Assembly (NCBI GenBank): GCA_029204225.1
Contig: CM055111.1
Location: 7,913,099-7,977,098 of the forward strand
Source: Diphasiastrum complanatum
Lineage: Eukaryota > Streptophyta > Lycopodiopsida > Lycopodiales > Lycopodiaceae
Length of the DNA stretch: 64,000 bases
Direction of reading: 5' to 3'
A model generated the notes under the pieces. That model did no database searches and was not told the DNA's origin. It saw only the letters and a list, made by a program, of their open reading frames with translations. Positions 54,077 through 64,000 of this stretch are shown one piece after another. A program made the position numbers and the translations under genes. Within the stretch, counting starts at the first letter, position 1, and the number at the start of each line of letters is the position of its first letter.

Positions 54077-54622
54077 TGCACACCACAAACATGGTTAAAG
54101 CTACTAATTTACGAGTGATGCCTATGTTGTTCAGCAGACTGGAAGGTGCTATATCTACACATTTTTATATTTGGCAGTATTTCACTTGAGAGTGTATTTT
54201 GCGAAAGCGCTTTCCTGAATCAGAGGCACTAAAGGCAAGCAAGTGGTTAACCATGTCCTTTCCGAGTGATATGATAATAGCAGTAGTTTGGAAGTCTACT
54301 TCCGACTGTCGCCAACTGAAAGTTGAATATTTCTGATTGAGATACTTTTGAATCGAGATTCGAATGCAAGCATTCTGATGAGCTGATATTTTAAAGGAGG
54401 ATTCTTTGGTGAATTAATTGGAGCAAAGAAGATCTTTAGATTTCAATTTCTTTAATATCAAGGTTTCTTCAACACGATTTCAATAGCAGTGAAAATAGAA
54501 AGTAAACAGTCATACTGATATGGTCTTATATTGCATCATATCGAAAGGTGAGAAGTTGAAAAAACAAAATAAAAAGCAAATCTTTGCTTAAATCTTAGTC
54601 GATTTTTCAATCCACACCAAAT
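54077..54622. other. F-box 3' region
   Basis: AT-rich, no ORF recognised; probably the 3' UTR then intergenic DNA. Confidence 0.5.
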
Positions 54623-54724
54623 GTAGAATGTTCTCCCTAAAATAAATTTTAGCTGTCTCAATTTTCCCATATTGTAGAATGTTCTCCCTCAAATCAATTT
54701 TAGATGTCTCAATTTTCCCATATT
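54623..54724. repeat. 51-bp tandem duplication
   Basis: Two copies starting GTAGAATGTTCTCCCT at 54623 and 54674, differing at about four positions. Confidence 0.92.
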
Positions 54725-55194
54725 GATGGACTGCTCTCAGGCATGGCTTAGAAATTAGAGGCACATAGGGTAATAAAGTGGGATGACATCTAAACTGAAT
54801 ATGGATATACAAAGCCTTATGAAATGACTACATTGGATAATTTTTGTAATCATCAACATCTCTCTTTCTTTATCCTTATGTTTATGAGGTTCATTGGGAT
54901 TATTAACATCTCTTTCAATAATCAATTTTATGATCATATTCATTTCCCAAACCTCTTTCTCTCATCACACATAATCATCGACATCATCATTGAGCATATT
55001 GATTGTCATCATGAGCACTCCTCTTATTGTATCTATACATAATGATCATCATCCCTATCAACCCATCATCATCATCAATAAGCTTCATCGTGATTATCAT
55101 CACCATCATCATCATCAATATGCTTGACATCGTCATGACCATTATATTCTCATCTTATCCATCGCCTCTCTTAATTATCTTCATTGGCATCACA

Positions 55195-55320
<126 letters not shown>

Positions 55321-55441
55321 ATTGCCGACAAAACTGTCATGTTTGCCGTCGAAAATGTCACCATTTGCCATAAAAAATGTCACACAAAAACTATGTATTT
55401 TTAAGAATATATACTTTTCCAAATTCAAATCTTATATTTCC
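55321..55441 (+). repeat. Dispersed repeat, copy 1
   Basis: Shares TTTGCCATAAAAAAT, a CACACAAAAACTATG block and TTTTTAAGAATATA with 57394-57538. Both copies are flanked by TC microsatellites. Confidence 0.85.
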
Positions 55442-55483
55442 CTCCCTTTATTTCTCTTTTCCCCTCTCTCCCTCCCTCCCTTG

Positions 55484-55575
55484 CAGGATCAAAACTGATG
55501 ATTATTACAAGAAAACCGCTTCTTCTTGGAGGATCAAAACTGATGATTATTACAAGAAATCGCCTGCACATTTGA
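55484..55575. repeat. 45-bp tandem duplication
   Basis: AGGATCAAAACTGATGATTA begins at 55485 and again at 55530; the two copies are nearly identical. Confidence 0.9.
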
Positions 55576-55630
55576 ATCGATGCAGATACATGCAAAACAA
55601 AATTCATAGGGGAATAGCCGCACCTTCCAT

Positions 55631-56044
55631 GTCATAAAGCGATACATGGTAGACTACAACCTTCTTCAGCCACCATAGAAGCACCACCGCTTTATCCTTT
55701 CCATGCCTGGCCTCCTCAGAATGAAGCACAATGGCTACAGTCTTAGGTAATCTCTTTCTCTCTCCCAAAATTTGCTGAATACAAGCTTCTTCACCCTGGA
55801 CAAAGAAGGGAAATGCCCAGCAAAGAGCTAAGAGTCTCAAACGAATGGCATTGAAAAAATAGAAGACATCTAAGCACGCGTGGACGAGGCACCAGCAGAA
55901 AGCTGCCCAGACAGACCCCATCGATCTGCACAGAATTCGAAGCTAGCAAAGGAGGCAATGATGCAGGGTGTCAGCAGCATAGTGATATCCCAGAAAATGC
56001 AAATATATTTGTCATAAAGCGATACATGGCAGACTCCAACCTTC
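55631..56044. repeat. Direct repeat pair 380 bp apart
   Basis: GTCATAAAGCGATACATGG starts at 55631 and at 56011, and each continues for about 15 more similar bases. Confidence 0.85.
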
Positions 56045-56087
56045 GTCTTTACCATTTGATCTCAGCTTGTTGCTGATTTCTCCCATA

Positions 56088-56241
56088 CTGATGCTATTTC
56101 CATTGTCTACTCTAACCATAACTTCTTCTGATTCACTTCCTGCTCCTTCTGTGGGATTTAGTAACTGATGATATTTCCATTGTCTACTCTAACCATAACT
56201 TCTTCTAATTCACTTCCTGCTCCTTCTGTGGGATTTAGAAA
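56088..56241. repeat. 77-bp tandem duplication
   Basis: Copies at 56088-56164 and 56165-56241, each beginning CTGATG[C/A]TATTTCCATTG, with about three differences. Confidence 0.92.
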
Positions 56242-56424
56242 CTGGGCATTCTATTTGAGTGAATGTAAACCATCATCGGGTGGGGGCTGCTGCAAACGTC
56301 TATATTCATTACCACCTAATGTTGGCACGGGTTTCATCTTTTCTGATTCTTTCAAAGATTCAAAGAGAGAGTTAGATATAGAGAATGAGGGAGGTATAGC
56401 TGAGCTGAGAAGACGGTGAACTAC

Positions 56425-56470
56425 AGTAGGAGTAGTAGTAGTAGTAGTAGTAGTAGTAGAAGAAGAAGAG
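56425..56470. repeat. (AGT)n(AGA)n trinucleotide repeat
   Basis: About ten AGT units followed by four AGA units. The ORFs across it encode only Ser/Arg or Thr runs and are not supported as genes. Confidence 0.92.
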
Positions 56471-56786
56471 TAGCAACTGAGCTTCTGTTTACCAGAGCAA
56501 TCGCTAAACTGGTGCTGCCTTTCACTGTCATGAACATAAGGCTGTCCCAAAAAGTTTTCCACTTTCTTCAACAAAGTGATTATGTAGCAGCTTCAACAAA
56601 GTGATTATACTGCTGCTTTGAATTTCTTAAGCCTCATTTAGGTTAGTACAGATACACAGACCTTAGCTACAAATTTTTGCATTACATTAACTTATATTTT
56701 GAATTCATGTTTGCTTATCAACCTATATGCTTCATCTTAGCCAATGTAAAGTTATAAGCCTATCATATATTGGTTGGACCCCATTG

Positions 56787-56788
<2 letters not shown>

Positions 56789-56843
<55 letters not shown>
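56789..56843. repeat. (TC)n microsatellite
   Basis: About 27 TC units; a short (CA)n run follows near 56860. Confidence 0.95.
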
Positions 56844-56846
<3 letters not shown>

Positions 56847-57157
56847 CTTAACCCTAAACACACACACACACACTTTCTCTCCTATCTGAGTTCCCCCCGC
56901 CCCCCTCTCTCTCTCTCCATATCTCCCTACCTCTCTTCCTCTTCCTGCCTCCACCCAACACCCAAATAGTTGGACTCCATCCAAAGCATTGATGCCCACC
57001 AAAACCATCTTTCACCACCCAACGCCCCTGTCCAAAATGGCAACCAACCAACCATTGACTGCCACCCCAAATCATTAGTCGTGCATTTGAATCAGCCGGT
57101 GCACAATATTAGTTGTGACCCAATAGTGGCCTATCCAAATCGCTCGTCATAGACGGG

Positions 57158-57159
<2 letters not shown>

Positions 57160-57209
<50 letters not shown>
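57160..57209. repeat. (TC)n microsatellite
   Basis: About 25 units. Confidence 0.95.
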
Positions 57210-57215
<6 letters not shown>

Positions 57216-57393
57216 GCCGCATGAGAAAACAATCCACAATCAACCTCTTGTCATCGTCAAAAGCATTGGCCACCACCCAAAATGCCCTCCTATCCAAAAT
57301 GCAAACCATCCGAAATCGATGTCTGACCAAAATGCAAACCATTTGAAATCAACGTTCGGCCGTCGCCATCGACGGGCTTACCCACTGTATACA

Positions 57394-57529
57394 TTGCTGG
57401 CAAAAATGTCTTGTTTGCCATAAAAAAATGTTACCATCTGCCATAAAAAAATGTCACCATTTGCCATAAAAAATTTCACACAAAAACTATGTATTTTTAA
57501 GAATATACACCTCCCCAAATTCAAATCCT

Positions 57530-57538
<9 letters not shown>
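57394..57538 (+). repeat. Dispersed repeat, copy 2, with a 23-bp internal tandem array
   Basis: T[T/C]TGCCATAAAAAA recurs at 57414, 57437 and 57460 (period 23). After this the sequence matches copy 1 at 55321-55441. Confidence 0.85.

Positions 57539-57588
<50 letters not shown>
57535..57588. repeat. (TC)n microsatellite
   Basis: About 27 units, directly after dispersed-repeat copy 2. Confidence 0.95.
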
Positions 57589-57592
<4 letters not shown>

Positions 57593-60100
57593 GAATGGTA
57601 CGCAACTTCTTCATTCTACACTTAGCCCTTGGTTTTTGTTTTTTTTTTAAAAAGAGAGATATATGACCCTTTGTAACTTTTGGAGGAAAATTTGAAAACC
57701 ACCAATGCCACTTCAACGGTCAAGATCAATGAAGGCATTTCCTACGGACATGATTGCTTTGCTTCTTGGGTACTCTTGTTTCAAATGCATCTATATAAGG
57801 ATGGATTGGGCTGAATGCTTTCTCCATGCCCTCTCTCCTCCTCTCTCATCATCCTCTTTTATCTTCTGCTTCGGCTTGACAAGAAATGCAGTGTGAGAGC
57901 TTACATAGCAACGATCAGAGAGCATACTCCGAAACAATTTGGTAAGTTGCCTTCTTACTTGTTTACTTCTGCTATGAAAGCTTTATATGCAAAAGAGATG
58001 AATGATTTCGGTTGTAACCTTTTGTATTCTGGTCATTTTCGCAGTAGCTTTGTTAGCAAGCATATGAGAAAAGCAAATATTGTTGTATGCATGCATGTTA
58101 GCTTGCAATACTTGCAATACTTGCCAGTGATGGCCATCTGTGGGCGCTCGAATCTGAGCCTATCTGACAACGATGAAGGCTGTGGTAGCGCTATCATATA
58201 GACATGAAACCGCTGAGGTAGCTAATAGTATTGATGGAATGCTACAGCGTGAGTATGGTGGTGTGTGTTAGCACTGTCAACGTTGAGATTTTTTGCTGGA
58301 AATCGTTGACCAGCGAGTAGATGTATGCAAACTAGCATAGCTTGTTGGGTTGACAGCGATGCATGCTTTATTCTTCACAAGTTCTCACACATATATGCTA
58401 GAAATGTGTCGTTATCACAATATACTGACGGTTGATGAAAGAAACGACTATAATCGAATGTTATCTAAGTGTATGTATCTCAGTATCAGAAGAAAGCTCA
58501 CTACGATAATAGAGTAATGATTATATACATGATTATCTCTGTCTCATACAGTTCTACAGCATAAAAGAGCACGAAGGGGTTAGGTATACTCCGGTTGATA
58601 GCAAGTATAAGGTACGTATGACACTCGGAACATTTAGACTCCGGAACTTGCTTTCAAAAGAAGACAACGAACTCATTTGGTATATGCTATAAACTAATCG
58701 GAGTACTCGTACACATCTCTATGCTATTACATTTTCTAGATATGGATATGGAAGGTCAATGCTCGCTTTTACATACCACGAACGTGATTGCTTCGCAAGA
58801 ATTGGTCTCGTCTACCATTCAGGTTAGAAAAGCATGTATTCTCACAAGTTTCTAGTAAGTATGACTCAAAACACAAGGTGACAGAGTAAGTTTGATAAAG
58901 GTTTTTTTTAAAAACAAACAAAGCACTATGATATGATAACCGTATATATTTTTCACGTAATAGATCAATGCTTGTTTTTTTTAATATCATAACTCTGGAA
59001 TATATAGCAGGCTGGTTTCTAGACAAGGATTTGCGTACTTCTTGTATGTTCTTGTAAGTGCATGGTTTTGTACCAAGAACAAATTCATGCATAGGATCGA
59101 AATGGCAGAGATCTGCCCTGGTCTTAGTATGAATAGGCTTACACAAATGTTTATTTGCACTATCTTATAGCAATCATTAGGGGAGGTCCAAGCGCTATAA
59201 GGGCCCTTTGTAAAGATGCTTTTTTGACTTTTCAACTATTCAACGTCCACATGTCCCAATAATATTTCTACATGTGTGTAGGACCATAATGGTGTTTGCT
59301 GGACAAATTTTTTTTAGAATTTCCCAGGCATATTTTTAGCCAGTTCAAAACTCCCACCAGGCAGAGTCTAGACATGTGATTGGATAATATATTGTTGCCC
59401 GTCGGCAAAAGACTGCCCGAGTTTAACTAACTGAAGTTTAACTAACTTGCATGGATGGTTCAGCTAATTGAAGTTATCAATCGTTTTGTATCTAACACTG
59501 TTATGCATGTGCAATGGCCGCTTGCAATCGAAGACCATGTAGTGCGATTAATTCAGTCACTATCTGTAATGGAAGGGATTATGAAGGGTTTCAATGGGTT
59601 GTGATGCATCCCTCATCAAAAGGTGCATTCCACAAAAGAAAGAGATCAAATATGGATTACATAAACTTTTGGAAAGGAAGAATTTTAGAGTTCAAAGGTT
59701 CAAAGGGAGGTCAATCCATTTCAAAAGTCTTGATTCAACATGTGTATATGCACAATGAAGTTATGGTGGTGGATGTCAATCCCGTAGATCGACTCAAATG
59801 CAATTGTATGTGATGCAACTTATGCTGGTTTTTCTATGTTAATTATCCACATTCATTATTGTGATATTTGTGTTAAAATGGAATATTGTCTTTTCCAGAC
59901 TTGTATCCATCGAGCATAAGCGAATGGCAACCAATACAATCACTTGCAGGCATCATAGACGTCATTCATTCTGAAATCGTTTACTCCAGTATAAGCATCA
60001 TCCTTTAAAGTGACTTTTGGATTGTGGCATTTTCTTTTACGATTCTCTTTACGTACCATGTCTCTCCTAGGGATCTCCAGAGCATCGGCTTTCCTAATCT
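57589..60100. other. Stretch without a recognised gene
   Basis: The clearest ORF is 59514-59813 (99 codons, MAACNRRPCSAINSVTIC ... FQWVVMHPSSKGAFHKRKRS). It has a globular composition but no family I recognise. ORFs at 57705-58201 and 58769-59146 also lack recognisable products. Confidence 0.35.
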
Positions 60101-62597
60101 CGGAGAGACAATCCATGGAAAGGCACCAGCTATGATGTCAAGTACTTCACAAAATTTTTGATAGACGATGGCAAAACCATTGCCCAAACCAATGACGGGA
60201 TCGCTATCCGCCTCATCACGGATCCCCATCTACGGGCTGCCTCAGAGATCCTCGTCACCATGGTTGCAGTGCATACCGCAAGATGGATCGCATACCACCG
60301 AGCGACCTCTTTTCTCTAACCCTCACCATGGACGATCCCACTCAAAATTACAAGTGGGCTGAGAAGGTAGCAGAGAAGTTGTGCAGAGCTCTGAAAGCTT
60401 GCAAACCAACTACCAAATGTGGGTATCTCCTCCACATGTTGGTCACCAAACAATTAGGGTCTAGGGCGGCTGCTGCCATCAAGGAGCTGGATGATGTTTA
60501 TCCAAGCACAAAAAAGCGAGCCACCCCCCAACCAACAACAGAACTGGTCTCACTAGCCCCACCTACTAAGAAGCAGAAAGGGAAGGTGATCAACACAGAA
60601 GCCAATGTCCCACATGACATTCTATCCAGCGACATCGGTGTGGAATATGCTGAATTCAGAGGGAGCCTTAAACCATCTCAGGTCCCAAAGGAGGTCCTAG
60701 AGCAGCAGGCGGCCTTACTTCAACAGGCCCAACAACGTCGACAAGCAGTAGCAGCAACAACAGGCAGCTCCAGAACGGCAAGTACTTCCGGCTCCTATGG
60801 GCGTGATTCCGTCCACATAGGCAATCTCCTCTCCATCACTTGCTCTCACACTCGCACCACCACCCCCACCATTACTGCCACCTCCACACCCTCACTAATT
60901 CTCAACACGGGCTTCACTTCCACACTTCCACAAAAGCCCTCACCTGTACAAATCTCCACCCTACTTGACTCCACAATCAACGTAGATGATTTTGCATTAC
61001 AATTACTAACTGCACTTCCATGAACCACTGTCACCACTAACCCAATCCAACAATCTCCGCCACGCAGTATCTCCCCACCTCTTGTACCCCTCAATCCACA
61101 ATCGCCCCCACCTTCTCCTCATACACCTCTGTCTAGCCCTGCTCTTGATTTTTTGCCATTCAACCGAATGTCGTATCCTAACTACACACACACACCCTCC
61201 CTGACATTGGTCCTTGGGAGCAGTTACCCCTTGCAGCCCAAAAAGCGGTATGGTTGGTGAATGAGCTCCAATACAATCTATTCAGCACCCTAGGGGGAGA
61301 GTATACTATGGGGCAATTAGACGATGGTGCTATGGCGGGCCTTCAAACAAAACAAAAAAAAAAAAAAAAAGCAAGGCTGGAGGAGGAAAACAAACAACAA
61401 CAGCTGCAGATCCAGAACCTCACGAATTACAATCAACAACAGCAGCAGATGCTACTCCATCTCCAGAACCAGCTCCGACTGAAGGTATCCAACATGCAAC
61501 AAACCATCGATACTCTCAAAGCCGAAAAGGATGAGGCTATAGCAAATTCACAAGCAGCATGTTCCACTATGAAGGAACAACTGGAAATGGTGGACTTCAA
61601 CAACTTCGCACCACCAGCTATTCCTGAGGGAACTGCCATTCCAGTGGTGGCCTATCAAATGCTGGCCCAAAAGCTGAAAGCCAAGATGGAGCAACACTCA
61701 GAATTACAACAATCATACATTGCTTCCATCGAGGCCCTAAACCAGCACATAGCCACCCTGGAAGAATGCTTAAAGGCTGCTGCCCAGTCGACACCGTCGA
61801 TTCATGCAGAGCACGCCCAATTCCATGATTCGGGGCACCACTTTGATGGACCAGATGGTGGAGATGGAGCATGATTCCAATAGCCTCCTCTTGCAACTCA
61901 AGGCTCCGCATTTCAAGGCCAACCCGTGGTTCAAGGAGCTCAAACACCACCCAATCCGTCAGGCTTTGGGGGTACGAGCTCCCAACATTATCTTTTTCCT
62001 TGCACCGCTTCTAACCCTCTCGACACCACTAACCCCACCTTCATTCCACGATGATTTTCTCCTGAGTCACAAAGAATTACAGAAGCTAATCGCTCGCCTC
62101 CTCTCTCTCCTGAACTCGATCCACGAACCCATCACGAGATTGCCTCTGAAGCACCAACCATCCGGCATAGAATCACGCCTATAGAACCAAGCAAGGAGTT
62201 GCGCATCTCTCAGGAGTTTGCAAAGAAGTATCCAACAATGAAAGAGCGAGGTGGCTACATATTGCCAGATTTAAACCAATGTCAGACACATAAAGCAACA
62301 GTCAAAATCCTGGATCCACAACCTCTCTGGCGTCATCAGCTCTTCATGCAAAGTAAGATCTCAATGGCACGGTATCTCAAAGCTCCCTCCTATATGCACA
62401 CCAATCCTTATTACTATCCAGTAGCGAGGCGAGAACCGTTTCCTACCACCAAGATCAAGAACATAATCTTTTGGCCTAAGCTCACGGATGTGGATACTGG
62501 CAACTTAGCCGAAGACATGGTCACCAACTGCCGAGTATTCTACCAGAAGCACCATGACAATCCTGATCCTAAGTTAAGAAATTTGAAGTTCTAAATC
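60100..62597 (+). pseudogene. Decayed coiled-coil ORF, probably retrotransposon-associated
   Basis: Upstream of 60283 one frame reads KYFTKFLIDDGKTIAQTNDG and HTARWIAYHRATSF. From 60283, 246 codons are open (MDRIPPSDLFSLTL ... KWAEKVAEKLCRALKACKPT), with a Lys-rich linker and Gln-rich helices. After a stop, 61254-61874 is a clear coiled coil (LEEENKQQQLQIQNL, MLLHLQNQLRLKVSNMQQ, LKAEKDEAIANS). The last block 62199-62594 reads FAKKYPTMKERGGYILPDL and YYYPVARREPFPTTKIKNI and ends at a stop in 62592-62594. The layout (helical N-domain, linker, coiled coil) resembles the two ORFs at 27.4-30.2 and 33.3-34.9 kb, but I cannot align the N-domains. It is followed by a gypsy LTR and PBS. Confidence 0.4.
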
Positions 62598-62641
62598 CTA
62601 AGCTAAGAGATTTGAAGTTCTAAATCCTAAGTTAGAAGTTC
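62585..62641. repeat. 29-bp tandem repeat
   Basis: GAAGTTCTAAATCCTAAG occurs at 62585 and 62614, and a partial third copy follows. It starts at the end of the coiled-coil ORF. Confidence 0.85.
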
Positions 62642-62649
62642 TAGAAAGG

Positions 62650-63707
62650 CTAGAAATAGATTAGTCCCATAAGTTAGTAGATACTTATGGAAGACCCTCC
62701 TGGCCATAAAAGGAGAGATATTTGCATTGTAAACAACACTTTTGAGATTAAGCTATCTTGCTCTCTATTTTGGAGAATTATCATTCTATTTCATTTGTGT
62801 TCTCCTTGGAAAGGTGCATAGCTTGAGGGAAGGTGCTCGGGCCTCATCTTGCCTCCTTTTCATCGGTTTTATTGTGACATGTTCATTACTGCTTATTTGC
62901 TTAGTATTAGCCGCAATCTCATTTTATTACCCTTTGGGTGTTAATCTAGGATTTAGTTTAATCACCTTGCTAGTTGGGTAAGCCTTAGTAAGGTTTTGTA
63001 TTTTGTCATCTTAGTTAGTTTTATTTCTATTTTGAGCACTAGTTGAATAAGCCTTAGTGCTTCATCATTGTTTTATTTTTGCACTTCATCTAAAGCTTGG
63101 TAAAAACTTAGAAAGCGAACGATCCTCTCTATACTACATCACATCGTGAGTAGATCTAGCCAAACATTGACAAACCAGATTTACTTCCAACAAATGAGCA
63201 CGTGAGCTATAGCAATAATAGACTAGGGCCCTATAAAAAGGCACCATTTTATAAAAAGACACCATTTATACTCTATTTCCATGCTTATTGAGGAGAAAAA
63301 TCTACTAGACTTTGGAGAGAAACATCCTCATTTGCTATTCACTACTTGCTAATGCTTTTGGTTGTACTTTCTATTTGCTTCTAGTGTACATGTTTTTGGT
63401 TGTGATAGTGAATGTTTTTCCATTAGCAAGCATAAGGAGAATTTGAGCTAACCTCCACTCTCACTCCCTTTCTCTCTTCTTCCCTCTATCTCTTCTACTA
63501 TTCTCTTCACTTTCTCTCTAAAATCATGATGAATGTTAGTTTATTGGAGTATAGTTAGGGGTGAGTAGTGTTAGTGGTGCTAGTGTTAGAAAGACAGTAG
63601 AGGACTATCTAAAAGTTGCATCTTTACATAGTTAGGTACCTATCCAGTGTTCTAACCCTTCTTGACAGGCGGGAGGGCTACTACGACACGAGAACATTGA
63701 CCCTACA
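62650..63707 (+). repeat. Probable Ty3/gypsy 5' LTR (left edge uncertain)
   Basis: It ends CCCTACA at 63707, one base before a perfect PBS. Two TATA-like sites are inside (CATAAAAGG near 62705 and CTATAAAAAGG near 63232). No ORF of note. The left edge is only a guess from where the coiled-coil ORF and its short repeats end. Confidence 0.55.
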
Positions 63708-63708
63708 G

Positions 63709-63726
63709 TGGCGCCGTTGCCGGGGA
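63709..63726 (+). other. Ty3/gypsy primer-binding site, tRNA-Asp type
   Basis: TGGCGCCGTTGCCGGGGA is complementary to the 3' end of plant tRNA-Asp including CCA, a common gypsy primer site. It marks a gypsy element that continues to the right of the window. Confidence 0.88.
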
Positions 63727-64000
63727 TAGGCTTCCACTATCTAGTATAGCTGCATTTTAGCTATTTCTTGCTTTTTGGAGTAGTTTTAGGTAGATTTTTG
63801 GGTGTTTAGAGTTAGTTTTCTGTATTTTTCTATGTTTGGACTATTCACAGCTAGCAGAGGAGGTGTTAGAGGGTAGAGGAGGCCCTGAACAGCCTCTAAG
63901 GGCTTGAAATCTAAACCAACCAATAAAAAAACAAAAAAAAACACACCAATCTGCATTTTCGAGGGAAAAAGAGCCAAATTTCCCATTAGATTTTGTTTTC
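63727..64000 (+). other. Start of the gypsy leader
   Basis: Untranslated sequence after the PBS; no gag start is seen before the window ends. Confidence 0.5.

Overview
The window looks like nuclear DNA of a land plant with a large, transposon-filled genome. The host genes recognised are a group IIe WRKY factor, a plant DUF266/GT14-type glycosyltransferase with a 9-kb intron, and an F-box protein. Mobile elements dominate: Ty1/copia, Ty3/gypsy, CACTA, hAT-like MITEs and a SINE, with long TC/GA and TA microsatellites. Big retrotransposon-loaded introns would fit a gymnosperm or fern, but the sequence does not settle the lineage.

Left third (1-23 kb). This is nested transposon debris. A gypsy RT scrap and a copia gag scrap precede two decayed copia elements whose 3' ends meet tail to tail at about 4.56 kb (1108-4566 plus strand, 4555-8452 minus strand). 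At 10057-15918 lies a complete, apparently young copia element: two 653-bp LTRs differing at one visible base, TTATT target duplications, PBS, PPT and one intact 1316-codon gag-pol ORF. It sits inside a CACTA TNP2 gene on the minus strand (9296-9893 plus 15919-17898). A truncated relative of it (17895-18853) follows, then another CACTA element with its terminus, subterminal repeats, a TNPA-like gene and a divergent TNP2 5' part (19422-22964).

Middle (23-50 kb). A WRKY gene (minus strand, three exons, 269 aa predicted) is at 24791-25906. From 27.4 to 35 kb there are two homologous copies, in opposite orientations, of an unfamiliar ORF. It has an N-terminal domain with an LGLP-x-DG motif and a long coiled-coil tail; one copy lies directly downstream of a gypsy integrase. 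From 35.7 to 37.3 kb come a SINE-like sequence, a near-perfect hairpin and two non-autonomous hAT-like elements with exact 8-bp target duplications; one of these carries a striking GC-rich hairpin array. The DUF266 glycosyltransferase gene (minus strand, 398 aa predicted) runs from 47829 to 37588. Its single detected coding intron (38230-47274) is filled with nested copia fragments in the same orientation as the gene.

Right third (50-64 kb). A copia RNase H fragment and a probable LTR fragment are followed by an intact 329-codon F-box ORF (53087-54076). A zone of microsatellites and local duplications follows (54.6-57.6 kb), then a decayed coiled-coil ORF (60.1-62.6 kb), and finally a probable gypsy 5' LTR ending at 63707 with a perfect tRNA-Asp-type primer-binding site at 63709-63726. 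The host genes appear unrelated in function; no operon-like cooperation is expected.
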